A stretch of 64,000 nt of DNA from Dryomyza anilis. Taxonomy: Eukaryota; Arthropoda; Insecta; Diptera; Dryomyzidae. Below, piece after piece: positions 1 to 11,036 of the stretch. The notes beneath the pieces were generated by a model. It searched no databases and was not told the origin of the DNA. It saw nothing but the letters and a program-made list of their open reading frames with translations. How positions within the stretch are numbered: position 1 is the first letter of the stretch; each line of letters begins with the position of its first letter. The DNA lies in the NCBI GenBank assembly GCA_951804985.1, contig OX638132.1:12505529-12569528 (forward strand). Direction: 5' to 3'. Position numbers and translations under genes: made by a program.

Positions 1-1257
1 AATATCGCTTGCTATATTGACGTCGTTTATTTTTTTCTGTGCATCTTTTTGATTTCTTCATGGTTACTCTATGTGGTTTCAGACATACATATATCATTAT
101 GTTTAGGTGTAACGAAATTTTTCAATTTTTTGTCGGACGCTGTTATCGATAATTCGATGGTCTATTAATGATATTGTAAAGATCTCGTTTGTTCTTCTTC
201 TACTAAAAGTTTATAAATCACATAACAAATAAAAATATTGATAAACAATTTATTTGAATAATATATAATAAATTATAATAATAATGTTGTATTAACAAAG
301 TTTTAATGAAAATGTATATAAAAATATTAAAAATAACTATACTCTTTAAAAAGCACTTTATACATTTAAACAAAATATTTACTTAAAATGCAATTAATAT
401 GACTATGGTCGTGAAATGAGCGTGAATTAAAATTATGCGATTAATTCATCTTGTCACGTTATACTGTGCAGTGGAGAGGAACAAATTCGTCAAAAATGGT
501 GCAAAACTAAATTAAAATGCACAAAATTATTACAAAAAATAAAAATACCAGAACGTTGCTTATAAATTTCAATTAGAAAACAGCATATTTTAATGAAATT
601 ATAAGAAATCATTACAATAAGTAGAAACATGACCAATCTTGCATTTAATGCGCTCAATTAAAAGTCAAAGTTAGTGGATATTTTTTTTTTTTTTGCAAAA
701 CTAAACGATGCATTATTTAAAATATTTTGTATTTGTACAAATAAAATATCATATTTTAGTAGGCCGACAATCGAGTTAGGCTTCATATTTATGTTGCCTA
801 AGAAAAGATGAGAAATTGTAAAAGAAAATTAAGCGCAATGAAAAAGCGGTAAGTGCAAAATGTTGATGAGACAGAAAAGATGAATATAAAAGAGGAGTAA
901 GTTCTGCGTAGTATGCTTACACGGTGAAAATTCTACAAAACTAATGCATTTTTAAAAAGTTATAATGAAAATATTTATAGTCTTGATATGTCTTATGAGT
1001 TTGCTCATCAACATTATGAAATGTTCATCAACGAAACAAAATGTTTATAGATATTATAGAGTATTCATCAATATAATGAAATATTCCTGAGTATTGCGAA
1101 AGGTTTGTTAATATTATGAAATTCTCATTAATATTATTAAAAGCAATTTCCATTATAATTTCTTCAATAGTTCTTCAATATTATATAAATGTTCGAAAAC
1201 CAGTTTTTCACAATTATATTCATCTCAACTTTAAAGTTTGCACTTAGAAAAAATATT
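1..1257. other. AT-rich non-coding DNA with degenerate repeats
   Basis: No gene, RNA or clear element is visible. From about 985 to 1165 there are imperfect repeats built on the theme TTCATCAATATTATGAAATG, in which ATTATGAAAT is followed by another TTCATCAA. The same theme returns at 1700-2110 and, more strongly, inside the foldback elements at 15.25 and 52.6 kb, so this may be decayed material of that kind. Confidence 0.5.
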
Positions 1258-1259
1258 TA

Positions 1260-1662
1260 GCGTATTCACAGTTCATCGTATTTTAGTATGGTATTCGTAC
1301 CATGTTGTATATATACGATACAATAACACAGAAACGTCAATTTATTGTTGCATCCCTTATAAAAGTGAAATACCACAAGTATTATATTCGAGAGTAGCCC
1401 TGAGGCATGTTTTTTGGTGTCGTATTTTGTGAAATGTAGAAAAATTGTGAAATTGCGACAAATAGTGCACATAAAATGTGAATTTATTTGTTTTACTTTT
1501 TAAATCGAGGAATATTTAGGATGAAAATTATGATTTTATAAGAATCAGCTGCATTTATTTAACGAAATATTTTAACGGTCAAAAAAGTGGTGTTCACAGT
1601 TCAATTGCCGTACTGTCGTATTCGTACAATATCGTACCAATACCATGAAACTGTGAATACGC
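1260..1662. mobile_element. TA-flanked MITE with GCGTATTCACAG ends
   Basis: The left end reads GCGTATTCACAGTTCATCG and the right end is its inverse, CATGAAACTGTGAATACGC. Each end is directly flanked by TA (1258-1259 and 1663-1664). Inside the ends, further inverted similarity involves ATGGTATTCGTAC-type motifs. A 403 bp non-coding unit with terminal inverted repeats and a TA target duplication fits a non-autonomous Tc1/mariner-type element. No transposase is present, and the family name is inferred only from the ends. Confidence 0.72.
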
Positions 1663-1664
1663 TA

Positions 1665-2159
1665 ATTATTCGACAGTATCGTAGAATGTTAGCATGTTCT
1701 GATGTTTAACCGATTAATCAATATTGAACTTGTTATATATATTAAACAAGTTTTCCAATATTATAAAAATGTTGTCATCAATATTATAAAAAATTTGTTA
1801 TCACTATAATAAAATGCATTTAATATTACATAATGTTAATTAAATGTTTTTTACACTAATGAAATGTTTATCAAAATTATAAACTAATCTTAATACTATA
1901 AAATGTTTCTTAATATTTTAATTATTTTTTTTTTATTTTTCATTAATGCAATTAAATTTTAATGAATGTTGTTAAAAGTTACACAATATTTAGATATGTC
2001 TGTTTAGATATATAAATTTAGATATATTTTTAAAATTTGTATAATATCCATGAATATTACAAAAAATGTATCAAAATAATGAAATGTTCATTAATACAAA
2101 AAAATTTGCTGAGCTTTTAAAAATCTCAAAAATCTTTTATTCATAAAAAATTTGTTTTG
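1665..2159. repeat. Degenerate AT-rich repeats
   Basis: The stretch is made of loosely repeated ATGTTCATCAATATTATAAAA-like words, for example near 1760, 1800, 1860 and 2075. No unit length is fixed and no ends are visible. It contains no supported gene. Confidence 0.35.
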
Positions 2160-2560
2160 CGTGTAGTAACACTTACCAGTTAAACCAGTTTACACCATGT
2201 TCCCTTCAGTGAGATTGGCTTTTTACCTCGTGGTAACTTTTTTTTTTTTTGCTGTGGTTACACTGTCAGTGTCTGATTTTGTTGGCGAAATTATTTTAAT
2301 TGCAAATAATGCGATTTTTATGATAAATATGAGCAAAATTCAGAAACATACTGCAACGCGGAAAAGTAAAGACCTCCTTTGTTGCGGCATACATATTCAG
2401 TTGAGGTCTCTAAAAAGGGTGTCTCGCAGTTTCGCTGTTACGCGGTACGTCGCACGTCGTCGTTCACCAGGTCCTCTTGAATTGTTGCATGTCGGTGGTG
2501 GCGTCAATGTTCATGGCACTTTGAAATAAAACCGAAAAATATGTTGAACTTTCATTAGTG
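2160..2560. other. Local GC-rich island of unknown nature
   Basis: Bases 2370-2530 are clearly richer in GC and CpG than the surroundings and are open on the + strand from 2197 to 2529 (110 codons). That frame begins with a hydrophobic, signal-like stretch (FYLVVTFFFFAVV), but much of this is a poly-T run. The rest is arginine-rich (RYVARRRSPG) and matches no family I know. It may be an exon fragment, a transposon remnant or chance; I do not call a gene. Confidence 0.3.
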
Positions 2561-3780
2561 GCTCATTGAGTGCGGAGCGGAGTCGGTTTGTGTCATGTTA
2601 TTTATACATTTTTTTTTTTTGTTCGTTTATGTTTCATGAATTTAAAGTTTTATTGCTCACATTGTTTAAAGTGTAATGCAGAGCCCTGTGAGAAATACAT
2701 GAACTGTATATTTGTATGGTACCGTAATTGAGAGGTTGGTTTTATGTTTTCTGGAATACTTCAAATAAGATAAAACTATATTTTCGATATCGCTTATATA
2801 CATGTGGTATTTATTAGTATTTATTTTTGGTGGTATAAGGAATTTTTTAGAAAATTTCGATTGCTTTCTGGTCTTTAATTTTTGGACTACATTTACTAAA
2901 ATTCCTCACCAGAAAGTTTTCGAAATGACAGCTAAACCGTAACTTTCGTGGTCCATTATATAGTACTTGAATTTTCAAAACAAAAATAAAAAATACATTT
3001 TTTGGCACGTTCTTTTTCCTCAGAGTACTTTTCTACATTCCTTAAAACTGGAATTTTTATAAACCTCAACGTCTTCAGTTCATCTCTTCATCATACGAAT
3101 AAATAAAACTCCTAATCCACTTTTATCCCGGAAATGTTGTGATTCTTCTTGAAGAAGACTCTAATATTCTTTGATTTTTCTTTGTCACAGATCGATTTTT
3201 TTTCTCCCACAACCTGTCTACTGTGTAATGGTCAGGTCTTATTTAAACTAATTTATTACCTCCGAATTAGTGTATGGTTCAAATTTTAGTTCCCGATCAC
3301 TTTTGCGTGCTATGCAATTTTCCCTTTTAATTTTATTTCGTTCACTTCGCCTGCTAATTTCAAGATTATATATAGAAGAAGGTATACGTTGAACATCTGC
3401 ACAAATGTATTTGAATTTTCCTCTGCATAATATGCACTACTGCACTCTACAGTATTAGGTGCATTTTGCAATGACACTCGACAGTATTATAATGAAGTCT
3501 CACTGCAGTAATTGTTTCATTAGTGACAAATAGTGTCAATACATGTTTTTCAAGACATTCAGTGTCTTAAAAATCAAAACCAAATGACACTACTATCACT
3601 GAAAATTCAACAAGAACAGTGAGTGCAGTGAGTGAGCGCAACGAGTCAGAAGACAAACATCGCAAACAAAAACAAATCTGCCACTCGTCGTTCGAGGGCA
3701 GTAATGTTGTTGTCGGTATTTATGTGTATATAAATAAATACAACAAACATTAAAAAAATGTTTGTACGACAAAAACAAGG
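2561..3780. other. AT-rich non-coding DNA
   Basis: Nothing recognisable is coding here. Around 3430-3600 there are repeated short words of the type CACT, ACAGTATTA and AGTGTCA, and 3600-3720 is less AT-rich. No element boundaries were found. Confidence 0.4.
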
Positions 3781-3785
3781 CATTG

Positions 3786-4414
3786 CACAGTGTGATATTT
3801 TCATAATCTAGGTAGACATAAATCGAATTTGTAAGTAACAGACTTGAAATTATGTATAGAGAAGTTTTCTTGAAATAAAAACTTCTCCACACTTCCCACT
3901 CAAAATAATAGAGAAAACCACAACAAAAAAAAAATCAGCAGGACATTATCAGATATGACTACACTTTTGCAAACTTTGAATAAAATTAGAAGATATATTT
4001 TTGGGTACATATAAGAAATAATGTCTCATATCAAACAGAATTAGATTTTTTATTTTAAAAACCATTTTCTAAAATCGAGATATTTCGCAAATGTGCACAT
4101 ATGCGCATACAATAAATTAAACTTATTTAATGGCTTAAAAAGTTTGCATTTTCAAAAATGGAAAAACACTTCAACATGTAAAGCATGGAGCATGTGATCT
4201 TAAGACACGAATACTTGCTTATTCGAACAATTTATGTTTGGAAAAATTAACAAGTTTGTTTGACGTTTTCGTAGAAACCATATTTTTTAATTTTATTTCA
4301 TATTCATTTCGGCTTAATGAGACATTTTTCTACTAAATATGTGAAAAAAGAAATCAATTGAAAATACTTTTTTTAGCATTTTGTCCCCTTAGATATGAAA
4401 AATATCACACTGTG
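3786..4414. mobile_element. Transib-like non-autonomous transposon
   Basis: Both ends begin with the heptamer CACAGTG and share about 25 bp of inverted repeat (CACAGTGTGATATTTTCAT). The element is flanked by the 5 bp direct repeat CATTG (3781-3785 and 4415-4419). A nonamer-like block lies exactly 23 bp inside each heptamer: ACATAAATC at 3816-3824 on the left and ACAAAATGC read inward at 4384-4376 on the right. Transib transposons make 5 bp duplications, and their ends resemble the V(D)J recombination signal (CACAGTG, 23 bp spacer, ACAAAAACC). The 629 bp interior is AT-rich and has no transposase, so it would depend on an enzyme made elsewhere. Confidence 0.72.
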
Positions 4415-4639
4415 CATTGGTCGAAAAGCAATATATCCCACACCATTTTTTTGGATAAATTAAATCCCTAATAAAAAAATGTTGTTCGATAAATTATTTC
4501 TTTCTTTTTAAATTTTTTCTATATTTAAATATAAATGAAAATTCCCTAGAGTAAAAATGATAAAAAAGTGTAAAATGCACCGAGTACTTAGTATCATAAG
4601 CAGTTTATTTCAGTATTTGAATTTTATAATAGACCTCTT

Positions 4640-4795
4640 CACTATAACTACGTTTTGTTTTTATTTTGTTTTGACAGTACTTGTGCTTTGTTGTTGTAAG
4701 CAAGACATTCACTTGATTTTCAAGCATTGATTCGGCAACAGTAAATGTTTTGAAATAAAATAAGTGTCTTGAAGTGGATTTCAAATGCATTTATG
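4640..4795 (-). repeat. Left arm of a long inverted repeat pair
   Basis: This stretch is the reverse complement, with substitutions, of 6955-7095. Shared words include CAGTAAATGTTTTGAAATA against its partner near 6990, and ACTTGTGCTTTGTTGTTGT against its partner near 7050. The arms are about 140 bp long and lie 2.2 kb apart. They are either the ends of one large decayed element or two copies of a short repeat in opposite orientation. Confidence 0.6.
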
Positions 4796-6954
4796 CAGAT
4801 GTCTAGTATACATATAATTTTTTGAAATTCATTTCACAGCCTGCTACATATAATGATTTAAAAAAATCACGTGTCTAATGAAATTATTATGCGAATTGTT
4901 GTTATGCGTACAAGATAAATATGCTGGTTTTATTGTATTGTCTGGATATATCCTACGTAGATAGATGCTGAGTTTTAATTACATAAGTAACTCGAGTTAC
5001 GAAAATGGGAATTCACACAAAGAAGTGGAAATTATAAAAAAAAAACTTAAAGTTATATAAATCCTGTATATAATGATATGATTTGTTTTTCGATGCCTAT
5101 CCAAAAATATAGGTGAGATATTTTGTGTATGAACTTTTTTGAAATTTGTAACTCAGTGTAATTATTCAATTTTATTTTTTTGCTTTAAGTTGAATTTTGT
5201 TTTACCATGATGGAATTAGGAAGAATTGGAAAACAATTAAAATTTCGAATAACGTAAATTAGTTATTCGGAATTTTACTCGTTTTCTTGCATTTTAAGTC
5301 GTTGAGTGGAAAACAAAATGTCAACTTAGTATTCAAATCACACATTTATTCTAGTCCTCTAATAGGTATGGGTACAAAAATTAGCATATCACAGATCTTC
5401 GTGCATTGGGTATTTTGGTAATGTAAGTTTAAAAAATTCGTTTATATAGTTCTTTTTGTTTTCTTGTAATCGTGATTTCAACAGACAGGCATACGGAATT
5501 CTCTAACTAGATGCATTGAAGGTGACTCTAATCATGAATTAAAACACTTTTTGTGTAGGGTATATAGAGTATGGTTGTTTCAGTGTAGTATGTCGTATTT
5601 ATACAGGTATCATGCAAAGGTTGCATCAGTGATAGCAACATCAACATGCAGCACAGTAGTAATTGTGATTTTCCCAACATGTTTGCAAATGTTGCAAGTG
5701 ATTATTATATCTGAACTACACAAAAAAGTAGTACAATGTAGTATATTATTAAATTAGGTAGTGGGTTTTATCCACACATATTGAAATAACGTGAAAAAGG
5801 CATACTCTAAATGTTTTTTTGCAAGTTGTGCGTTTCTGATCTGTAGTGACTGTGTTAAAATAATTACTATGGATAGATTTACTATTTCGAAAATGTATTG
5901 CACGTGTAGGCGGTAGTGTCGCAAACCAAAGAACATATAATTAATTCGTAATATTATAACGAAAAAAAAACACTTACAATTTATTATACTATTTTATATA
6001 AATAATACAAATCTCAGGCAGTTTTTAAATATATATATTAAATAACAATTTCATGAATTTTACAACGTTATTAAATTTTTGCAGTAAAATAATTAGTAAT
6101 TATCACTTGTGGCACTATAAACTTTAATTGGAAAATAATAATGTACAACGATGATTAAATTTTTATTACAATTGACTATAATAATTATTTTTGTAAAATT
6201 TGCTATAAGTCAGTAGCATCGCTACAATTACTTTGTTGTTGAAGCTTTCTTATTGAAAAATAGTAATTACTACTTAAAGTATACATTTTTTATAAATTAT
6301 ACTTTCTTATTTAAGTTCTACTTGTATAAAACACATCCTCGTGGAAATCATTATTTACAGCATAGACTCAAATTTGTATTTAATGTTGAATATCTTGAAG
6401 TAAAGACTTCACATCAAAATGAAAAATTGAATATTCTTGACTTCTACAACCTAGAACCGCAGAGTCAAATACAATTATTTTCAGGAAATATTACGTAAAA
6501 GTTATTTTAATATCAAACCAGTATATATTTTTTTTAACCCTTGAGTTTTCATCGTAAGTAAAAAAAATAATTTCCGCAGAGTCTCAAATAGTTTCTGGAC
6601 TATAAAGTTCCATTGTCGAATTCGTTTTAACCGCAATTGCTTCGCTGACACGCTATATCTGGTAGAAAGTTATAACAAACAAAATATGAAATTAAAGGCA
6701 TTATAAACAATCGAAAAATTCAATAAGAATCAAAAATTTGATATAGATTTTAAACAGATACACGCTTTTAATTTTTTTGTTTTAAAAACAAATCGAAAAA
6801 GTATTAAGAAAATTTAAAAAAATTTAATAAATATTTTTTGAACGTTCAAAAAAGTATGATACTATTTTCTAATTTTTAATGTTTTACAGTATAGCTTCGT
6901 TGAGAAATGTTTACAATACTGATAAACGATATTTTGAAACGGATATTTTTTTGT
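4796..6954. other. AT-rich DNA between the inverted arms
   Basis: No gene is supported. The only recognisable content is an old mini-me remnant at 5440-5575. Short open frames (5551-5757, 6253-6498) look random, with AT-driven composition and no known motif. Confidence 0.4.
5440..5575 (+). mobile_element. Decayed mini-me/DINE-1-like remnant
   Basis: GTAATCGTGATTTCAACAGA followed by a short CAGG/ATACGG stretch matches the diverged mini-me copy at 62.88 kb almost base for base. The remnant ends with TTTTTGTGTAGGGTATA, the usual 3' terminal motif. The 5' half and the tetranucleotide array are missing. Confidence 0.55.
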
Positions 6955-7095
6955 TATATGAAACCCACTTCAAGACATTCATTATATTTGAAAACATTTA
7001 CTGTCGCCGACTCTATGGTTGAAAATCAAATGAATGTGTTGCTCACAACAACAAAGCAGAAGTACTGTCAAAACACAAACAAGACGTAGTTGTAG
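6955..7095 (+). repeat. Right arm of the long inverted repeat pair
   Basis: This is the inverted partner of 4640-4795. It includes CCCACTTCAAGACATTCAT and GAAAACATTTACTGTCGCCG. It stops just before the target site of the Transib-like element at 7108, so that element inserted at or next to the arm's outer edge. Confidence 0.6.
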
Positions 7096-7238
7096 TATAT
7101 GCGGCGACACAGTGGTTCAGAAACGTTTTTCATCGGACAAAACTCTGTATCTTTTGATGTAATGAATATTTTTAAATATCGACTGATTAGAATATGCATT
7201 ATAATTAGCCAAGTTGAACTTTTTTTCTATTTTTAGTA

Positions 7239-8505
7239 TATGGGCCATTCCACACCAAATCGACCAAAAAAAGTAAATTTTGAGATTTTACATTTTCGAT
7301 TTCAATTAAATTTGGGCAGCTGATAAAGATATGCATTGACCTTTTTTTTTATTTTTTCGACCTCTACTTCCAGAGTTACAGTGCTTCAAAGTTACAAAAA
7401 ATTTACCAAAAATCACTTTTATATGATTGTTTATATTTCAATATCTCTTAAAGTAAATATGCTAGTGACTCCATAGATGGCTCGTTTTAAAGCTAATAGA
7501 ACAAGCTTTTCTAAAAATTAAGTTGATACTTATAAACTTGAACATGAGGCCCATCGTTGTTATCCTAGCACTTCAAAATTGATGTCCTTAAAAAGAACCC
7601 TTTTTAAAATTTTGAAAAAAATCTCATATTTTGGTTTATTTAATGCAAATGTTCATGCGAAATTTCAAGATGATATTTTGATTGCATCATATTTTAAAAA
7701 ATAATTTTCTAAATTTTTATTTATTTTTTGCACTGAAAAAAAATTATTTTTTTTTTTACAGTAAAAGTTGCAATAATTCAAGAATGTATTTCTAACTCTG
7801 ATTTATAAAATGGTGCTAGTTTTATCATATTGACTCTAGTTTTTGAAATATTGATTTTGGGGTATATTTTTTACATTTTTCGAAAAATGGTATATATCTC
7901 AACAACTAGGGACCGTTTGATGAAACTGACGCCTTTTTCGAAATCAGAGTTACAAATACATTAAAAAATTATTTCATATTTAACTTTTGAAAATAAAATA
8001 TTTTATGTTACAATACAAAAAAATTGTAAAAATTTAGAAAATTCATTTTTAAAATATGATGCTATCAGAATACCATCTTGAATTTTGGCATGAACATTTA
8101 TTTTAAATCAACCAAATTACACGATTTTTTTCAAAATTTTTAAAAGGGTTCTTTTTAAGGACATTAATTTTGAAGTGCTAGGATAACAACGAAGTGCCAC
8201 ATGTTCAAGTTTAGAATTTACAACTCAATTTTTCTTAAAGCCTGTTCTATTACCTTTAAAACGAGCCATCAATGATCCAGCCATCTAGCGAGTCTACTTT
8301 AAGAGATATTAAAATATAAACAACCATACAAAAGTGATGTTTGGTCCATTTTTTGTATCTTTGAAGCACTGTATCTCTGGAAGTAGTGGTCGAAAAAAAA
8401 TAAAAAAAAATGGTCAATGCATATCTCAATAAGCTGCCCTAATTTCATTGAAATTGAAGAAAGTGAGTTCCAACCGCTGGCCGATTTGGTGTGGAATGGC
8501 CCATA
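7239..8505. mobile_element. 1.27 kb foldback element with GGGCCATTCC ends
   Basis: The ends are TATGGGCCATTCCACACCAA and its inverse, each flanked by TA. The two halves are inverted copies of each other over most of their length, roughly 7240-7700 against 8040-8505. Examples are ATTTTAAAAAGGGTTCTTTT and the words around GAAGTGCTAGGATAACAACG. No transposase frame exists. A partial copy of its right half lies at 13060-13743. It is nested within the Transib-like element and so is younger than it. The superfamily is unknown; the TA flank suggests Tc1/mariner-type mobilisation. Confidence 0.75.
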
Positions 8506-8783
8506 TACAAATTTAGTATATAGTATATTCAAAAATTTCGACTAAATTCAACTTTAACAGCTCTAACGGCCAGCGTCGAACCGTCTCGGCAGTAAGAGTG
8601 GGTATGGTGTGAGGGTATTCCCTCCGCTATATAAGTAAATTTGACTTAACTGCTTTTAATTGGCAGAAGATAAGAACGTTCAAAAGTGGAATTTTGAAAA
8701 AAAAAATACTTTTCTTATATCTTCCATAGCATCCAAAATAAAAAAAAGTGTGATAAAACTTTGGTTTTAAAAAATACAGTTAA

Positions 8784-9098
8784 AATAATATAATAATAAT
8801 AGTTTGGCACAACAGTTCTATAAGAACTTAGGCCGAGCTCTCTCACCATTTTGAGCTGTGCGTGTTATATTTGTACTCAAAGTGGTGGGACCTACAGTTT
8901 ATTGCCGAATCCGAACGGCTGGTGAGAGCTTTTCATAGGCAATGTTTTACTCTCGTAGGTTTGCCATTTACTGCCGAGAGGTAGCGCGGTATAGAAAAAT
9001 GTTTCTATGAAAAGATGTTGTTAGCCCCAGTCTAGACTTGAACAGGGGACCTTTCGGCTCGAAGTCCAACGCACTAACCACTGAGCTACCGCGGCTAC
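8784..9098 (-). mobile_element. tRNA-derived SINE, copy 1
   Basis: Read on the minus strand, the unit starts at 9098 with a tRNA-like head. It holds an A box (TAGCTCAGTGGTTAG) and a B box-like TGTTCAAGTCT, the internal promoter arrangement of RNA polymerase III. A roughly 230 bp body follows, ending in an ATT-rich tail at about 8790. Copies 2 (43823-44134) and 3 (63254-63563) match it over the full length. No stable cloverleaf is evident beyond the promoter boxes, so it is not a tRNA gene. Confidence 0.85.
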
Positions 9099-9528
9099 AA
9101 TAACCAGTATTTAAAAAAATTTTACTTTAACGCAATGTCTTTAAAACTCATGGATATAGAACTCTAAGTGAAAAAAGGACAATTCGAAAATGTTCACTTT
9201 TTAAATATTTTCAGAGGTTCAAAATTTCAAACACAATAAAAATATATTTTTGAGTATCTAATATTATCAATTTAGCGAAATAGTAATAATAAAAAACTTA
9301 TTACAAAAAAAAAAGTTGTTGTATATTTTAAAAGTGGAAATGAAAAAAAGTTCAACTTTGGTTAATTATAAAGAGAATTCTAATCGGTCGATATTTATTT
9401 TTAGTATTTAAAAACATATTTCATCAAATTCCAATCAAATCGCATTTAGAAATATTCATTACATCAAAAGAAACAGAGTTTTGGCTGATGAAAAACGTTT
9501 CTGAGCCACTGTGCGGCGAACTGAACTA

Positions 9529-11034
9529 CTCAGCATTAAATGGCCTCATTGACGACAAGGTCATCAACGAAGAATCGAGGACATTAGAAAATTTGTCATT
9601 GATGAATATGTCAACCACAATTTCATAAATGACATTGCATTCAAGACGTCATACACCATTTGTCATATATCAATGACATTGTGAAAATTTGCCATTGATG
9701 AAATGATATTGATGACGTCATTGATGAAAATTAAAATTCACGTCACATGCCCCTAAAGGTATGCAGCATTTTCGTTGTGAAATGCAATGTGAAATGCATA
9801 CAACATACGTCTAGGGGTAGCATTTACACGTAAAACTGAAAATTTGCGTTCGATGTCACCCTGCCATATAATTCATAGGTAAAAATTTAAGAATTAATTT
9901 TTATAAAAGCAAGATGATAAGCAGTAGTAATGACGATAGTGAAGTACGTTATTGACATTAGCAAGTACATAAACCATTCCAACCAAGAACAGAAGAAAAT
10001 AATAAAATTTGAAATAATAAAATAAGATATATAAATATAAATAAAATATAAATGAAAAAAAATAATAATAAAACCAGTTGGGAAGGTTAGATCACATGGG
10101 AAATTTTAAAGTAGGTGTAATTATGATAGTTAGGATTATCAAAATTATAGTCGGTCTAAGCCGACTATAAATACCCTACACATATGTGTGGTTACCGTTA
10201 AAAGTGATATATAGGTCACCAGGGTATACGAATCCTGAAAATAACTACAAACATTCAATCGCTGAAGAATTTCCATTCATTTGATACCCATATTTACATA
10301 TGGGTAGGTGTACCGAATTTCGATTTCTTTTTTGGTGAACCACAAGTCTTTTCGCCGGAAAACATTATTATCATGTATTTGAGCATGATGTCAATATATA
10401 TTTGACCAAAAAAGTTTACCTAAGCTCGTATACAGTAAAATTGATCTGTATATGTAAATTTTATATGAGGTATTTGAACATAAGTGGTCGGATCATAGGT
10501 CACAATGGACCGATCTCGCCAATTTTTTCGCACATACAGCGTAGGTATATTAGTAATCTAAGTTATAAGTTTCATTTATCTAGCTCTTCAATTTTAAAAG
10601 TTTTAGGGATTTCAACAGACAGACAGACAGACGGACAGACAGACAGACAGACGGACAGACAGACGGACAGACGGACATCGCTAAATCGACTCAGGAGGTC
10701 ATGCTGATCAAGAATATATATACTTTTCCATACCGGAGATGCTTCCTTCTGGGTGTTACAAACGGCGTACCAAACTGAATATACCCTTTCACTCTTAGTG
10801 TAGGGTATAAAAAAAAAATTTACAACACAAAAAAAATATGTATGACAATCATTTGTGACTTCATTGATGATTGGCGTGCATGACATCGTTAATCCTACAT
10901 CATGCAGGAATCAGTGGACATTTGTATGAAAATTTCATCAATGCTTCGCAGGGCGAAAATGCTATCGGACATCGATGTTTCTGATCTGACATAGGGGAAT
11001 CATTGAGGAATTATTGATGACATTTCCTGCTGGG
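9529..11034. mobile_element. CTCAGCA/TGCTGGG element with a nested mini-me
   Basis: The left end (CTCAGCATTAAATGGCCTCA) and the right end (TTCCTGCTGGG) are inverted repeats flanked by TA at 9527-9528 and 11035-11036. The outer parts are full of TCATTGATGAC-type words and match the element at 12858-14270 in opposite orientation. A complete mini-me copy (10071-10812) splits the interior. No transposase is seen. The TA flank points to a Tc1/mariner-type mobiliser, by inference. Confidence 0.65.
10071..10812 (+). mobile_element. mini-me/DINE-1-like Helentron relative, copy A
   Basis: The unit starts AACCAGTTGGGAAGGTTAG and ends TTAGTGTAGGGTATAAAA. Near the 5' end is a 10 bp-stem hairpin (TATAGTCGG at 10146-10154 pairing with 10161-10169). 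TACCCTACAC (10172-10181) is repeated inverted at 10799-10808. A second hairpin uses TACCCATA and TATGGGTA near 10290. The interior has a conserved CTTGATCAGCATGACCTCC-type core beside a (CAGA/CGGA)n array at 10616-10676. This plan matches the non-autonomous dipteran elements called mini-me or DINE-1. It encodes nothing. Confidence 0.82.
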
Positions 11035-11036
11035 TA

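Larger units (their letters stand above)
7108..9513. mobile_element. Transib-like element carrying nested insertions
   Basis: The ends read CACAGTGGTTCAGAAACG on the left and its inverse with one change on the right. Inverted similarity continues for about 130 bp inward (7108-7238 and 9350-9513). ACAAAACTC lies 22 bp inside the left heptamer, and CCAAAACTC lies at the same distance on the right. The flanks repeat CGGCG (7102-7106 and 9514-9518), but with one extra A before the left heptamer. Read differently, GCGGCGA repeats 7 bp. A hAT or P type, which make 8 bp duplications, therefore remains possible. The interior holds a 1.27 kb foldback and a SINE; without them the element is under 1 kb and non-coding. 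Confidence 0.62.

Noticed and set aside
2197..2529. Secreted protein with N-terminal signal peptide
   Set aside because: The hydrophobic start comes largely from a poly-T tract and the remainder matches no family.
9026..9098. Functional tRNA gene at the SINE head
   Set aside because: Promoter boxes are present but the stems do not pair properly, and the same head with the same body occurs at three sites.
10402..10886. Frames containing TDRQTDRQ or VCLSVCLS repeats
   Set aside because: They translate the GTCY microsatellite of the mini-me element; the same happens at 18.7-19.0 kb.
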